DNA from: 2-01-FULL-40-13 sp964433155
GTDB taxonomy: Bacteria; Patescibacteriota; Microgenomatia; UBA1406; GWC2-37-13
Direction: 5' to 3'
Length of the DNA stretch: 64,000 nucleotides
NCBI GenBank assembly: GCA_964433155.1
Contig: CAYSQE010000001.1
Location: 186,001-250,000, forward strand
The position numbers and the translations under genes are program-made. This document shows positions 8,362 to 16,623 of the stretch, piece by piece. Under the pieces are notes generated by a model. The model was not told where the DNA came from and searched no databases. It worked only from the letters and a program-made list of their open reading frames with translations. Position 1 is the stretch's first letter, and each line of letters begins with the position of its first letter.

Positions 8362-8816
8362 TATCTCTTTGGGGATTGTTTTTTTCTTCTTGCCTTACCG
8401 CCAGTTCCAACTTTTCTTCTCTCTCTAATTCTTGCATCTCGGGTTAGAAGACCATGTTTTTTAAGTATTGAGCGATAATTCTCTTTATCTACCTTTACGA
8501 TAGCACGTGAAAGTCCATGGGTGATAGCATTTAATTGGCCATTCTTTCCACCACCTTTAACTAATATGGCAATTGCAAAACGATCAAGGTTCTGTGTCAA
8601 TTTGAGAGGCAAAAGATACTGGTTTTTTTCTGATAAAGATGGAAAAACTGAAGACAGAAGTTTTTTATTTACAAAGATTTCTCCCGCTTTTATTTTTAAA
8701 CCGTTAACTGTGACTGTTTTATCTTTTCCAGCAATAAATAATCTCACTCTTGCAACCGCTTCTTTTCTTTTACCAACCGCCTCATAGTATTTTAAATTTT
8801 TAGTTTTTTTTGGCAT
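8361..8816 (-). CDS. rpsI: Ribosomal protein uS9
   Basis: Small-subunit protein whose basic C-terminal tail reaches the P-site tRNA. The opening YYEAVGKRKEAVARVRLF, the internal GGGKNGQ and ALSRAIV blocks, and the final tail KARRKKQSPKR are all typical. 151 aa, slightly long through an N-terminal extension. It sits 11 bases after rplM in the usual rplM-rpsI pair, at the end of the alpha operon. Confidence 0.95.
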   Translation of the reverse strand: MPKKTKNLKYYEAVGKRKEAVARVRLFIAGKDKTVTVNGLKIKAGEIFVNKKLLSSVFPSLSEKNQYLLPLKLTQNLDRFAIAILVKGGGKNGQLNAITHGLSRAIVKVDKENYRSILKKHGLLTRDARIRERRKVGTGGKARRKKQSPKR

Positions 8817-8827
8817 ACTTTTTTAAT

Positions 8828-9253
8828 TTAAAATTTATCTTTGTATGGATGATTTTCATCGGGAAAGACAAATAACCTCGCCAATCTTCTGTCTCTATGC
8901 TTGTTCTTTGGTAACATACCTGAAACTGCGTGACGTATAATCTCCGAGGGTTTTTTTTCTAAAAGACCGCCGAATGTAATTTTTTTTAATCCGCCCGGAA
9001 ATCCAGAATATCGAGTATATATTTTATCTCCGCTTTTCTTTCCTGTTACCATAACTTTGCTAGCATTTATCACAATAACATAGTCACCAAAATCCAAATA
9101 AGCAACATAATTGCGCTTATGTTTACCTTGCAAAAACTTCGAAATCCGAGGAACCGCCCTTCCTAGTACTTCACCTTTCATATCGACAAGGTGCCAACTT
9201 CTCTTTATTTCTTTTTCTTTAACCGGTTTTGTTGATTGTGTCAGGTGTACCAT
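8828..9253 (-). CDS. rplM: Ribosomal protein uL13
   Basis: Early-assembling large-subunit protein. The WHLVDMKGEVLGRAVPRISKF core and the KMVTGKK-like and HAVSGMLPKN blocks fit the family; 141 aa is normal. The assigned ATG lies inside the 3' end of rplQ (35-bp overlap), which implies translational coupling. No Shine-Dalgarno is visible, only an A-rich run before the ATG. A later start is unlikely because the conserved N-terminal helix begins soon after. Confidence 0.93.
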   Translation of the reverse strand: MVHLTQSTKPVKEKEIKRSWHLVDMKGEVLGRAVPRISKFLQGKHKRNYVAYLDFGDYVIVINASKVMVTGKKSGDKIYTRYSGFPGGLKKITFGGLLEKKPSEIIRHAVSGMLPKNKHRDRRLARLFVFPDENHPYKDKF

Positions 9254-9662
9254 TTTTTTTCAAAACTTTTTTTTCTTTAATTTGTTCCTTTTTCTCATCT
9301 AAAACCACAGGGTAAACCCATTCCATTTTTGCAAACTCTGCGCCATCTGAATCACGCCTACCCAACTTCACTATTCTCACATAGCCACCAACCTTATCTT
9401 TTAATGCTTGACCTATCTGATCAAATATCTTATCTGTGAATCGCTGATCGTTTAAGATTCTTTGTAAATAATTTTTATTTGCTTCCTTTTTTTCTTTTGC
9501 TTTTTCAACCAATTTCTCAATTTCTGTTTTTAAAACTTTAACTCTGTTTAAAGTAGTCTCAATTTTGCCATGCGTTATAAAATTCACCACTAATTTACGA
9601 AGCAACATCTTATTTGCATCTTTGCCTTGGCTTAACTTTATTTTTTTTACCCTATGTCTCAT
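9219..9662 (-). CDS. rplQ: Ribosomal protein bL17
   Basis: Large-subunit protein near the exit tunnel. The MRHRVKKIKLSQGKDANKML start, LVVNFITHGKIETTLNRVK and the C-terminal GGYVRIVKLGRRDSDGA are diagnostic. The tail is extended and Lys/Glu-rich, running into the overlapping rplM start. It follows rpoA as in the standard alpha operon. Confidence 0.94.
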   Translation of the reverse strand: MRHRVKKIKLSQGKDANKMLLRKLVVNFITHGKIETTLNRVKVLKTEIEKLVEKAKEKKEANKNYLQRILNDQRFTDKIFDQIGQALKDKVGGYVRIVKLGRRDSDGAEFAKMEWVYPVVLDEKKEQIKEKKVLKKNGTPDTINKTG

Positions 9663-9663
9663 T

Positions 9664-9699
9664 GATTGAATTTGAAAATTGAGAATTGAGAATTGAAAA
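9664..9699. repeat. AT-rich direct repeat between rpoA and rplQ
   Basis: Units of GAAAATTGA / GAGAATTGA are repeated four times and make up the spacer. The same unit family recurs at 12124-12158 and 38170-38222. Confidence 0.6.
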
Positions 9700-10623
9700 T
9701 TATTTGAGCTCTATGCCCATTTTTTTTAATTCTTCTTCAATCAGCTCAATGGATTTTTTCCCAACGCCTTTCATATTAGTTAGAGTTTCTTTTCCAACCT
9801 TAACAAGATCAGCTACCGTCTCTATATTTTCCCTCAAAAGAGCGTTAATTACTCTCGAAGGCAAATTTAACTCATCGATAATCACTTCGAATAATTTTTG
9901 GTCGATTACTTCTTTCTTCGCCTCCTCGGTTTCTTCGATTTTTGGCTTAGGAGTGTCTTTTCCTGACAAGATATGATTAAAAAACTCTGAAGCTAGCGCT
10001 GCAGAGTTTTTCAAGGCATCTGTTGGTTTAACTGTTCCATCTGTCCATATTTCCAAAATAAGCCTGTCTAAATTGCTTTTTCTCCCAACCCTTGCTTCTT
10101 CAACCTTGAAATTTACCTTCGTCACAGGCGAAAAAAAAGCATCAACCGACATAAATCCTGGATCAGGCTTGTTTTGCTCTTCTGCAGAAAGATAGCCAAT
10201 GCCGAATTCCACGATTAGTTCTACATCCAGTTTTCCCTTTTCATGTGTTATTTCAGCAATATATTGATCTTTATTTACTACTTCAATCTCACCTTCGATA
10301 TCTTTTCCATAAATTTTTCCCATCTTTTTACTCGATAAATTAACCTTGAATGGCCCCTCACCTTGAGCATTAAATTTTAGCTGCTTCAGGTTTAATACAA
10401 TATCTAAAACTGACTCCTTCACGCCTTTTAAGGTAGAAAACATATGAGATACTCCGTCAACTTTCACACTTGTCACAGCAGCACCTTTTAGCGAAGACAA
10501 AAGAATTCGCCTTAGGGAAATTCCCAAACTCTGCCCAAAACTTGCTGCAATAGGCTCGAGAATAAACTTACCGTAATCGTCTTTCTCCTCAACTTTTTGA
10601 GTAAAAAAATGTGGATCAATCAT
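9700..10623 (-). CDS. rpoA: RNA polymerase alpha subunit
   Basis: Scaffold for RNA polymerase assembly. The N-terminal domain has the dimerisation block EPIAASFGQSLGISLRRILLSS and SVDAFFSPVTKVNFKVE. After an acidic linker (about 225-240) the C-terminal domain carries the helix-hairpin-helix segment LPSRVINALLRENIETVADLV...GVGKKS used for UP-element and activator contacts. 307 aa, normal. Lies in the alpha operon after rpsD, with a small palindrome in the spacer. Confidence 0.97.
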   Translation of the reverse strand: MIDPHFFTQKVEEKDDYGKFILEPIAASFGQSLGISLRRILLSSLKGAAVTSVKVDGVSHMFSTLKGVKESVLDIVLNLKQLKFNAQGEGPFKVNLSSKKMGKIYGKDIEGEIEVVNKDQYIAEITHEKGKLDVELIVEFGIGYLSAEEQNKPDPGFMSVDAFFSPVTKVNFKVEEARVGRKSNLDRLILEIWTDGTVKPTDALKNSAALASEFFNHILSGKDTPKPKIEETEEAKKEVIDQKLFEVIIDELNLPSRVINALLRENIETVADLVKVGKETLTNMKGVGKKSIELIEEELKKMGIELK

Positions 10624-10647
10624 ATATTAAATAAAAAATTATAATTT

Positions 10648-10665
10648 ATCCCGAGTGCTCGGGGT
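10648..10665. repeat. Palindrome TCCCGAG-TG-CTCGGGG between rpsD and rpoA
   Basis: A 7-bp stem (one G-T pair, A-T extension) with a 2-base loop. A near-identical element, ATCCCGAGTATTCGGGAT, lies at 26551-26568 before tuf, so this is a repeated family rather than a chance hairpin. There is no T tract, so it is unlikely to be a terminator. Confidence 0.6.
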
Positions 10666-11285
10666 TAACGAGAATAATACTCAATCACTAATCGCAAATT
10701 TATTTGTTTTTCTATCTCCTCGTTTGTCGGTTCAGTAAGCAATTTGCTTACAGTGGCTTTTCTCTCTATCCATTTTGGGATTAAAATATCTTTATTGATT
10801 AGTATCTTTTCTATGTAAGGAATTTTAGTCGCCTCATCCTTTGAGAAAGAAATTATATCATTTGTTTTTAGTTGATAAGATGGAATGTTCACAACCCTAT
10901 CATTGACTTTTACATGCCCGTGTACAACAAGTTGTCTAGCAGAGGGTCTAGTCGGCGAGAAACCGGTTCTAAAAATAATATTATCTAGCCTCTTTTCCAA
11001 GTATTGGGCTAGAAAATAAGCCGTATTACCTTTTTTAAGGCTAGCTTTTTTGTAATACTTTTTTAGTTGTTTTTCTGTAATTTGAAACATATGACGAAGT
11101 TTTTGTTTTTCATTTAATTGCTTTCTATGATCAGAGATCTTGCGCCTTGTTCTGGTTCCATGCTGTCCAGGAAAAACCGTTAACTTCTTAAGAAGTCTAG
11201 CATGTGACTTAGATCCAGGAGTTTTAAGCCCTAGGTCAAGTCCATCTCTTCTTGCAATTCTATTTCTTGGACCAGTGTATCTCAT
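10665..11285 (-). CDS. rpsD: Ribosomal protein uS4
   Basis: Primary 16S-binding protein. The MRYTGPRNRIARRDGLDLGL opening, RLDNIIFRTGF and the S4 RNA-binding module ARQLVVHGHVKVNDRVVNIPSY are clear. 206 aa is the full bacterial length. The N-terminal zinc cysteines of some S4 proteins are absent. It begins 4 bases after rpsK. Confidence 0.96.
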   Translation of the reverse strand: MRYTGPRNRIARRDGLDLGLKTPGSKSHARLLKKLTVFPGQHGTRTRRKISDHRKQLNEKQKLRHMFQITEKQLKKYYKKASLKKGNTAYFLAQYLEKRLDNIIFRTGFSPTRPSARQLVVHGHVKVNDRVVNIPSYQLKTNDIISFSKDEATKIPYIEKILINKDILIPKWIERKATVSKLLTEPTNEEIEKQINLRLVIEYYSR

Positions 11286-11289
11286 AGGT

Positions 11290-11661
11290 TTAGACTCTCC
11301 TCACTTTAGGTGGTCTAACGCCATTGTGAGGTATTGGTGTAATATCAATAATTCTGTTTACTTCAATATCTGATTCTTTTATTGCGCGAAGGGCTGCTTC
11401 TCTTCCTGGCCCTATACCTTTAACAAAAATGTCAGCGAATCTAAAACCATGATCCAGAGAAGCTTTCTTTAGAGTAGCGCTTGTTGTTATTGTCGCGGCA
11501 TATGGCGTAGGCTTTCTAGTGCCCGAAAAACCATACATTCCACACGACCCTGTTAAGATTGTATCTCCCTTCTCATCTGTGATTGTTACTAAGGTATTAT
11601 TGAATGTCGCTGTGATATAAATTTTTCCTTTTTCTACAATTCTTTTTTCCTTTTTTTTCAT
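11290..11661 (-). CDS. rpsK: Ribosomal protein uS11
   Basis: Platform protein of the 30S subunit next to the Shine-Dalgarno helix. Blocks GKIYITATFNNTLVTITDEKG, KPTPYAA, VKGIGPGREAALRAI and the terminal TPIPHNGVRPPKVRRV are textbook. 123 aa. Between rpsM and rpsD as in the alpha operon. Confidence 0.97.
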   Translation of the reverse strand: MKKKEKRIVEKGKIYITATFNNTLVTITDEKGDTILTGSCGMYGFSGTRKPTPYAATITTSATLKKASLDHGFRFADIFVKGIGPGREAALRAIKESDIEVNRIIDITPIPHNGVRPPKVRRV

Positions 11662-11678
11662 TTTTAATCGCCAAAAAA

Positions 11679-12119
11679 CTATTGATTTTTAACTGGCGTA
11701 GTTTGAGCATCTTGCCCTTGCGTTTTTTGCTGTTCCATCTTTGCCCAGACTTCCTTTCGCAAAGCACCTACAGTTTTTCTTTTGCCTCTCTTAGTTCTGG
11801 CGTTTGACCTTGTTCTTTGTCCACGGACTGGTAAATTGTGCAAATGTCTTAATCCTCGGTAACTTCCGATTTCCTTCAATCTCTTGATATTGCCGACCAA
11901 ATCTTCCCTAAGATCACCCTCAATCTTATAGTTTTTCTCAATCACCTCAATTATTTTTTTAAAATCATCCTCTTTCAAATCTTTGACTTTTTTATTTTTG
12001 TCAACGCTTACCTGGTTTAAAATTTTGCTGGCATTTGACCATCCCACACCATAAAGCAAAGTAAGAGCGTATTGGATACGCTTGTCATCTGGTAACTGTA
12101 CTCCAAGTAATCTAACCAT
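11679..12119 (-). CDS. rpsM: Ribosomal protein uS13
   Basis: Head protein contacting tRNA and 50S. The start VRLLGVQLPDDKRIQYALTL, the helix-two-turn-helix region and GSYRGLRHLHNLPVRGQRTRSNARTKRG are diagnostic. 146 aa, longer than the usual 115-125 through a Gln/Thr-rich tail that seems lineage-specific. Follows rpmJ after a repeat-filled spacer. Confidence 0.96.
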   Translation of the reverse strand: MVRLLGVQLPDDKRIQYALTLLYGVGWSNASKILNQVSVDKNKKVKDLKEDDFKKIIEVIEKNYKIEGDLREDLVGNIKRLKEIGSYRGLRHLHNLPVRGQRTRSNARTKRGKRKTVGALRKEVWAKMEQQKTQGQDAQTTPVKNQ

Positions 12120-12123
12120 TTTG

Positions 12124-12158
12124 CAAATTGAAAATTGAAAATTGAAAATTGAAAATTT
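12124..12158. repeat. Tandem AAAATTG heptamer array between rpmJ and rpsM
   Basis: The 7-base unit AAAATTG is repeated nearly perfectly about five times. The same unit occurs at 38174-38191, where it carries the in-frame stop of miaB. Confidence 0.75.
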
Positions 12159-12161
12159 CCA

Positions 12162-12275
12162 TCAGCCTTGCCTTTGTTTATGCTTAGGATTTGAACAAGT
12201 AATGTACAGTCTTCCCTTTCTTTTCACCAGCTTACATTTCGGACAAATTCTTTTAATTGACGCTTGAACATGCAT
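12162..12275 (-). CDS. rpmJ: Ribosomal protein bL36 (zinc form)
   Basis: A 37-codon gene reading MHVQASIKRICPKCKLVKRK and ending NPKHKQRQG. The zinc ligands Cys11, Cys14, Cys27 and His32 are present. It sits between infA and rpsM, the normal place at the head of the alpha operon. Start and stop (TGA) are unambiguous. Confidence 0.95.
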   Translation of the reverse strand: MHVQASIKRICPKCKLVKRKGRLYITCSNPKHKQRQG

Positions 12276-12320
12276 AATAAAAACTCAAAACTTAAAAGTC
12301 AAATATCAAAATTAAATACA

Positions 12321-12536
12321 TTATAGGCGATAAATTATTCTTCCTCTGTTGAGGTCATACGGTGTTAATTCTAATTTAACCCTATCGCCTGGCAATATTT
12401 TGATATAGTTTTTTCTCATCTTGCCTGATAAATAGCAAAGGATAACCTTTTCTGAATTATCTAGTTTTACTTTAAACAGCGTATTTGGTAGGTTTTCAGT
12501 AACGCTTCCTTCCAAAACGACAACATTATCTTTCAT
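12321..12536 (-). CDS. infA: Translation initiation factor IF-1
   Basis: Single OB-fold protein that occupies the 30S A site during initiation. EGSVTENLPNTLFKVKLDN, CYLSGKMRKNYIKILPGDRV and the terminal YDLNRGRIIYR are typical; 71 aa. On the minus strand a TAAAAT (or TATAAA) lies a few bases before the ATG in the 22-bp gap to map, so infA may also have its own short-leader promoter. Confidence 0.95.
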   Translation of the reverse strand: MKDNVVVLEGSVTENLPNTLFKVKLDNSEKVILCYLSGKMRKNYIKILPGDRVKLELTPYDLNRGRIIYRL

Positions 12537-12558
12537 AAGCTTTATATTTTATCACACT

Positions 12559-13308
12559 CTAAGTCAAAATGAGCGTGTTTGTATTAGTAACAGCTACAGT
12601 GTGTTCAAAACAACCAGCCAAACTTCCATCTTTCGTGCGAATTGACCACTGATCTGGACTCTCATAAGTCATTTCTCCTTCTCCCGTTGCATAAATAACC
12701 TCGACCGCGACGACTAAACCAGGTTGAATAAGCTGTGTTTTTTCTAATGGTTTATCTATAAATCCTGGGATGTTGGGATCCTCATGAAGGTCCCTTCCCA
12801 CTCCATGACCGGTCAGTTCTTTCACAATGTTGAATCCGGCCTCTTCTATCTTCCTTTGTATTGTTTGAGAAATTTCTCCAAGTCTATTTCCTGCTTTTAC
12901 TTTTTCAATCGCATATTTCAAAGTTTCCTTTCCAGTCTGTAAAAACATCTTACTCTTCTCATCAAGATCACCTATGGCAATAGTATCTGCAAAATCAGTA
13001 TGAAATCCTTCGTAGTACATCCCTATGTCGACCGTCAAAATGTCACCACTTTTTATCACTCTTTCAGAAGGAGGAGTATGGACTATCTGCTCATTTATGC
13101 ATAAACAAGTACTCCATCTGTACCCTTTAACCCTTTTAAACGATGGCTCTCCCCTCATTTTTTTGACTAATCTTTCTGCCTCATTGTCAATTTGCCTTGT
13201 GGTCATCCCCTCTTTAATCTTTGGCATAAGCTCTTGTACTACTTTTCTCAGCCTTCGACCACCTTCTCCCATTATTTCAATCTCTTGTCTAGTCTTTAGA
13301 TGAATCAT
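12559..13308 (-). CDS. map: Methionine aminopeptidase, type I
   Basis: Removes the initiator Met from nascent proteins with a dinuclear metal site. Ligands are seen in DIGMYYEGFHTDFADT (two Asp), GHGVGRDLHEDP (His), and the Glu residues of VVAVEVIYATGEG and CFEHTVAV. About 250 aa, the short single-domain form without a zinc-finger extension. I prefer the ATG at 13308, 2 bases after the adk stop; a TTG at 13314 would add two residues and overlap adk by 4 bp. Confidence 0.95.
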   Translation of the reverse strand: MIHLKTRQEIEIMGEGGRRLRKVVQELMPKIKEGMTTRQIDNEAERLVKKMRGEPSFKRVKGYRWSTCLCINEQIVHTPPSERVIKSGDILTVDIGMYYEGFHTDFADTIAIGDLDEKSKMFLQTGKETLKYAIEKVKAGNRLGEISQTIQRKIEEAGFNIVKELTGHGVGRDLHEDPNIPGFIDKPLEKTQLIQPGLVVAVEVIYATGEGEMTYESPDQWSIRTKDGSLAGCFEHTVAVTNTNTLILT

Positions 13309-13310
13309 GT

Positions 13311-14438
13311 TCAAGTAAAATATACAGATCTATACGCAGCATCTAATTTGTCATGAAATTCTTCTTTAGAGAAATTATTTTTAATAAAAAAATCTGCAAA
13401 AGCTATGGCAGGGCCCTTATTCGTTCCTATAAGTTCATTAATATCTCTTTTTTCACCGTATAACTCCTTTCTATATCTTCTTTTTGACGCTCTCGTATAC
13501 CTTATGTGTTTGTCAGCATAGATAGCTAAAAGGTATACCTTAACGTTTGAAAACTTTTGCTTAAGATATAGACATTCTTCCCAAGAATATAAACCATCTA
13601 TCACAACAATCGAGTTTTTTTCCAAAGCTTCTCGTATTTTTTTTTCGTTTAAAATTGCCATCGCGGCCATACCATATTTTTTTCTAATATCTTCTCTAAT
13701 TTTCTTATGTGTGTCCTCAACGTGTCTCAGATTATTCTCATCTATATATTCATTAATTATTTTACCGAAAGCAATAACCGGTAAACCCTTGCTCTTATAA
13801 TATTCTGCTGCCTCAGTTTTTCCAGATCCAGCTAATCCAACAATTGCAATAATTGCTTTCTTCTTCTTCTCCCAAATTTTAATTTGATCTTTAATGAGCT
13901 GTCTTCCTAAACTTCTCAAAATCTCTTTATTGACTTCTTTAATTGACTTTGTACCATCAATAACGGCTAATTTTCCTTGTTGTTCAAAGTAGGTCAACAC
14001 AGGCTTTGTGAATTGATGAAATGATTCGATTCGTTTTTTTATTGCGGTTAATGTTTTGTCTTGACGGGCATCATTATTTTGAAAAACAAGCCTGTAGATC
14101 GATTCTTTGTCAGGTATTTCCAGAAATATGACCTTGTCTAGATTATTCTTAAATTTTTTAGCTTGATGAAGCGTTCTGGGAAATCCATCTAAAATATAAC
14201 CTTTTTTATATTCTGGTCGAGCAAGATAGTCTTCAAGAATAGGAATCATCTTTTCATCTGGAACTAGAATACCCGAATTTATGGTTTCTTTAATATGTCT
14301 TCCTAATCTGGTCTTTTCTTTTGTAATCTCACGTAAAATATGGCCGGTAGATAAATAGGGAATTTTTAGCTGTTTTGATAATAAATTGCCCTGAGTTGAT
14401 TTACCTGATCCTTGGATTCCTAGTAAGACTAGTTTCAT
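13311..14438 (-). CDS. adk: Adenylate kinase fused to a second P-loop nucleotide kinase
   Basis: Residues 1 to about 180 are an adenylate kinase: P-loop GIQGSGKST (7-15), LSTGHILRE and the AMP-site block YILDGFPRTLHQAKKF. The LID is the short type and the region RLVFQNNDARQDKT is poorly conserved. A Lys-rich linker leads to a second kinase (about 195-375) with its own P-loop GLAGSGKT (201-208), then PVIAFGKIINE, VVIDGLYSWEE and RASKRRYRKE. This half resembles dephospho-CoA-kinase-like/UPF0200 proteins. The reading frame is continuous, so it is a genuine fusion at the usual adk place between secY/rpmG and map. The second substrate is unknown. Confidence 0.88.
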   Translation of the reverse strand: MKLVLLGIQGSGKSTQGNLLSKQLKIPYLSTGHILREITKEKTRLGRHIKETINSGILVPDEKMIPILEDYLARPEYKKGYILDGFPRTLHQAKKFKNNLDKVIFLEIPDKESIYRLVFQNNDARQDKTLTAIKKRIESFHQFTKPVLTYFEQQGKLAVIDGTKSIKEVNKEILRSLGRQLIKDQIKIWEKKKKAIIAIVGLAGSGKTEAAEYYKSKGLPVIAFGKIINEYIDENNLRHVEDTHKKIREDIRKKYGMAAMAILNEKKIREALEKNSIVVIDGLYSWEECLYLKQKFSNVKVYLLAIYADKHIRYTRASKRRYRKELYGEKRDINELIGTNKGPAIAFADFFIKNNFSKEEFHDKLDAAYRSVYFT

Positions 14439-14443
14439 AGTGT

Positions 14444-14617
14444 TTATCCTAATTTTTTCCTCTCTTTATGCACTCTATGTTTTCTACAATGTTTGCAGTA
14501 CTTTGACAACTTTAAAACTCCCGTCGTGTTGATTTTATTTTTTTCCACCACATAATTTTGATTTTTACAGACTTCGCACACCAAACCGACCAAAATTCTT
14601 GATCCTTTTTTTGCCAT
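14444..14617 (-). CDS. rpmG: Ribosomal protein bL33 (zinc form)
   Basis: A 57-codon gene starting MAKKGSRILVGLVCEVCKNQ and containing KYCKHCRKHRVHKE. Two CxxC pairs (Cys14/17 and Cys41/44) form the zinc knuckle. It lies between secY and adk, an unusual place for rpmG, which is normally outside the spc operon. Confidence 0.93.
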   Translation of the reverse strand: MAKKGSRILVGLVCEVCKNQNYVVEKNKINTTGVLKLSKYCKHCRKHRVHKERKKLG

Positions 14618-14619
14618 AT

Positions 14620-15906
14620 TTATTGAATAAACTTATCGTAACTTTTCATGACTAATTGCGCTTCAATCATCTTAAATGTTTCTAAAATTACAGATACAAC
14701 GATTAAGATACCCGTGCCACCAATTACCAAATCTGGCAGACTGGTAATTCTAGATACGATCGCAGGTAATATAGCTATAACGCCCAAAAAAATTGCTCCC
14801 ACACTTGTTATTCTGTAGAGTATTTTTTCTAAAAATTGTTTTGTTGCAAGACCTGGCCTTATTCCTGGAATAAATCCTCCATGTTTTTGCACCTCTTCGG
14901 CAATTTTTTGAGGGTTAAAAACTATAACTGTATAAAAATAGGTAAATCCTATGACTAAAATAAAGTAGAAAAAATTATAAAAGAATCCCGAAGGATTAAA
15001 TAACTGAACTAAAAATGTCGCGGCTCTAGAGATTGCGGGGTTTTTTACATAAACCAAGAAGTTCCCGATGAGCTGAGGAAAAAGAACAAACGAAACTGCA
15101 AATATAATTGGAATTACTCCGGCCTGATTAAGCTTCAAAGGCAAAAAATTGGTTGCTCCCTGATATACTCGATTGCCTCTTATTCGCTTAGCATAATATA
15201 CAGGGATTTTTCTTACCGCTTCGTTAATGAATACTATTGCTCCAATAACAAATATAGCCAATAGCAAAAATATGATTATATTAAATACCAGTTCTTGATT
15301 GACCACGGCCACAGTTCTCCCCAGGACTACTGGAATTCTTCCAACAATACCAGCAAAAATCAAAAGAGAGATTCCGTTACCAAGGCCAAATTCCGAGATA
15401 AGCTCTCCAAACCAAACCAAAATAAATGTCCCCGCAACCATGGTTAAAATAAATGAAAAAAATTCTAAAGGACTTAAGACTCCTATAATTTTTTGGTTTT
15501 TGAGAAGTACAAATATCCCAATTGCTTGAACTATAGTCAGAGGCGCTGTTAGAAAACGAGTATATTGATTGATTTTATACCTTCCGTATTCACCCTCTTT
15601 GCTCAATTGTTCGAGCTTTGGAAAGATTGACGTCAAAAGTTGTACGATAATAGAAGCGTTGATATATGGATTCAAACCTAAAGCCATGATCGAAAAATTG
15701 ATAAGAGTTCCACCTGAAAATATGTCAAGTAATGACAAAAATTGATTTTGAGCAAATAGCTCTCTGAGTTTGGGTAAATCAATTGCTGGTATGGGCAAAA
15801 AGGCAAAGATCCGAAAAACTAAAAATATAAAAAGAGTGAATAATGTCTTTCTTTTTAATTCCGGATCACGAAGTAATAATTTAATTTTTTCACTAATTGC
15901 TTTCAT
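14620..15906 (-). CDS. secY: Protein translocase subunit SecY
   Basis: Central pore of the Sec channel. Ten hydrophobic helices can be traced across 428 aa. Recognisable blocks are ALGLNPYINASIIVQLLTSIFP after the plug, YGRYKINQYTRFLT, the cytoplasmic-loop segment KLNQAGVIPIIFA and PGLATKQFLEKILYRIT. The start overlaps the end of rplO by 14 bp, the normal spc order. The window also holds secF and the end of secD. Confidence 0.96.
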   Translation of the reverse strand: MKAISEKIKLLLRDPELKRKTLFTLFIFLVFRIFAFLPIPAIDLPKLRELFAQNQFLSLLDIFSGGTLINFSIMALGLNPYINASIIVQLLTSIFPKLEQLSKEGEYGRYKINQYTRFLTAPLTIVQAIGIFVLLKNQKIIGVLSPLEFFSFILTMVAGTFILVWFGELISEFGLGNGISLLIFAGIVGRIPVVLGRTVAVVNQELVFNIIIFLLLAIFVIGAIVFINEAVRKIPVYYAKRIRGNRVYQGATNFLPLKLNQAGVIPIIFAVSFVLFPQLIGNFLVYVKNPAISRAATFLVQLFNPSGFFYNFFYFILVIGFTYFYTVIVFNPQKIAEEVQKHGGFIPGIRPGLATKQFLEKILYRITSVGAIFLGVIAILPAIVSRITSLPDLVIGGTGILIVVSVILETFKMIEAQLVMKSYDKFIQ

Positions 15907-16159
15907 ATTTCTTTCTTATTTTAAACAACTTACGCTTATTTTTAATCGATTTATTTCTTCCTTTTCCTCTCAAAAGCGGGAATTTTTTAACCATCCTAGC
16001 TTGCCCACCCTCAAAATGAAGAGGTATATCTTCACGAGCTTTTTGATGTCTCGTGGTTCCCCTTCCCGACTTTGCCCCCTTTCCACTCCCTAATCCCCTT
16101 CCTAGCCTTTTTTTCTTTTTACTATGTATCTTTGGTAAACGACTTAAAAAGTTTTCCAT
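15893..16159 (-). CDS. rplO: Ribosomal protein uL15, lacking the C-terminal domain
   Basis: The basic N-terminal extension is clear: RLGRGLGSGKGAKSGRGTTRHQKAR and FEGGQARMVKKFPLLRGKGR. At 88 aa it stops about 60 residues before the usual length of about 145, just where the globular domain should begin. The stop lies inside the first codons of secY. I see no continuation in another frame, since secY fills the sequence. Either the lineage has a reduced uL15 that keeps only the rRNA-threading part, or the gene was truncated. uL30, normally between uS5 and uL15, is absent. Confidence 0.88.
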   Translation of the reverse strand: MENFLSRLPKIHSKKKKRLGRGLGSGKGAKSGRGTTRHQKAREDIPLHFEGGQARMVKKFPLLRGKGRNKSIKNKRKLFKIRKKYESN

Positions 16160-16161
16160 AA

Positions 16162-16623
16162 TTAAACCCTAGGTTTCAATTTTTTAAGCGCTTCTAATAC
16201 TGCGTAGGTATTAGCAACTTGATTTCTCGAACCAATAATTTTTCCGGATGCGTTTGATATTCCGGCCAAATCTAAGATCACTCTAGCCACGCTCCCTACC
16301 TTTAATCCGCTTCCTTCTGGTGCAGGCTTTAATAAGATTTTTGCAGCTTTAAATTTGATTTTAATCTCATGTGGGATGGTGCTTTTAAATAATGGCACTT
16401 TAATCAAGTGTTTCTTTGCATAATTTATTGCTTTATGTATGGCCGGAGGAACCTCAAGACCTCTTCCTATCCCAATGCCCACATTCCCTTTTCTATCTCC
16501 AACAACCACAAGAGCGGAAAATGTTACATAGTTTCCCCCTGGAGTTTTTTTTGAAACTCTTTTTATAACTAAAACTTTTTCTTCAAATTTTTTTTCTTCA
16601 TTTGACTGTTGAATATCTATCAT
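16162..16623 (-). CDS. rpsE: Ribosomal protein uS5
   Basis: Protein of the mRNA entry channel and accuracy centre. The double-stranded-RNA-binding half shows EKVLVIKRVSKKTPGGNYVTF and GDRKGNVGIGIGRG; the C-terminal half shows LLKPAPEGSGLKVGSVARVILDLAGI. 153 aa. It overlaps rplR by 4 bp, and its stop is followed directly by rplO, with no uL30 gene between. Confidence 0.96.
   Translation of the reverse strand: MIDIQQSNEEKKFEEKVLVIKRVSKKTPGGNYVTFSALVVVGDRKGNVGIGIGRGLEVPPAIHKAINYAKKHLIKVPLFKSTIPHEIKIKFKAAKILLKPAPEGSGLKVGSVARVILDLAGISNASGKIIGSRNQVANTYAVLEALKKLKPRV

Noticed and set aside
8329..12158. CRISPR-like arrays at the short repeat spacers
   Set aside because: Units are 7-14 bases, contiguous and without unique spacers; no cas genes are present.
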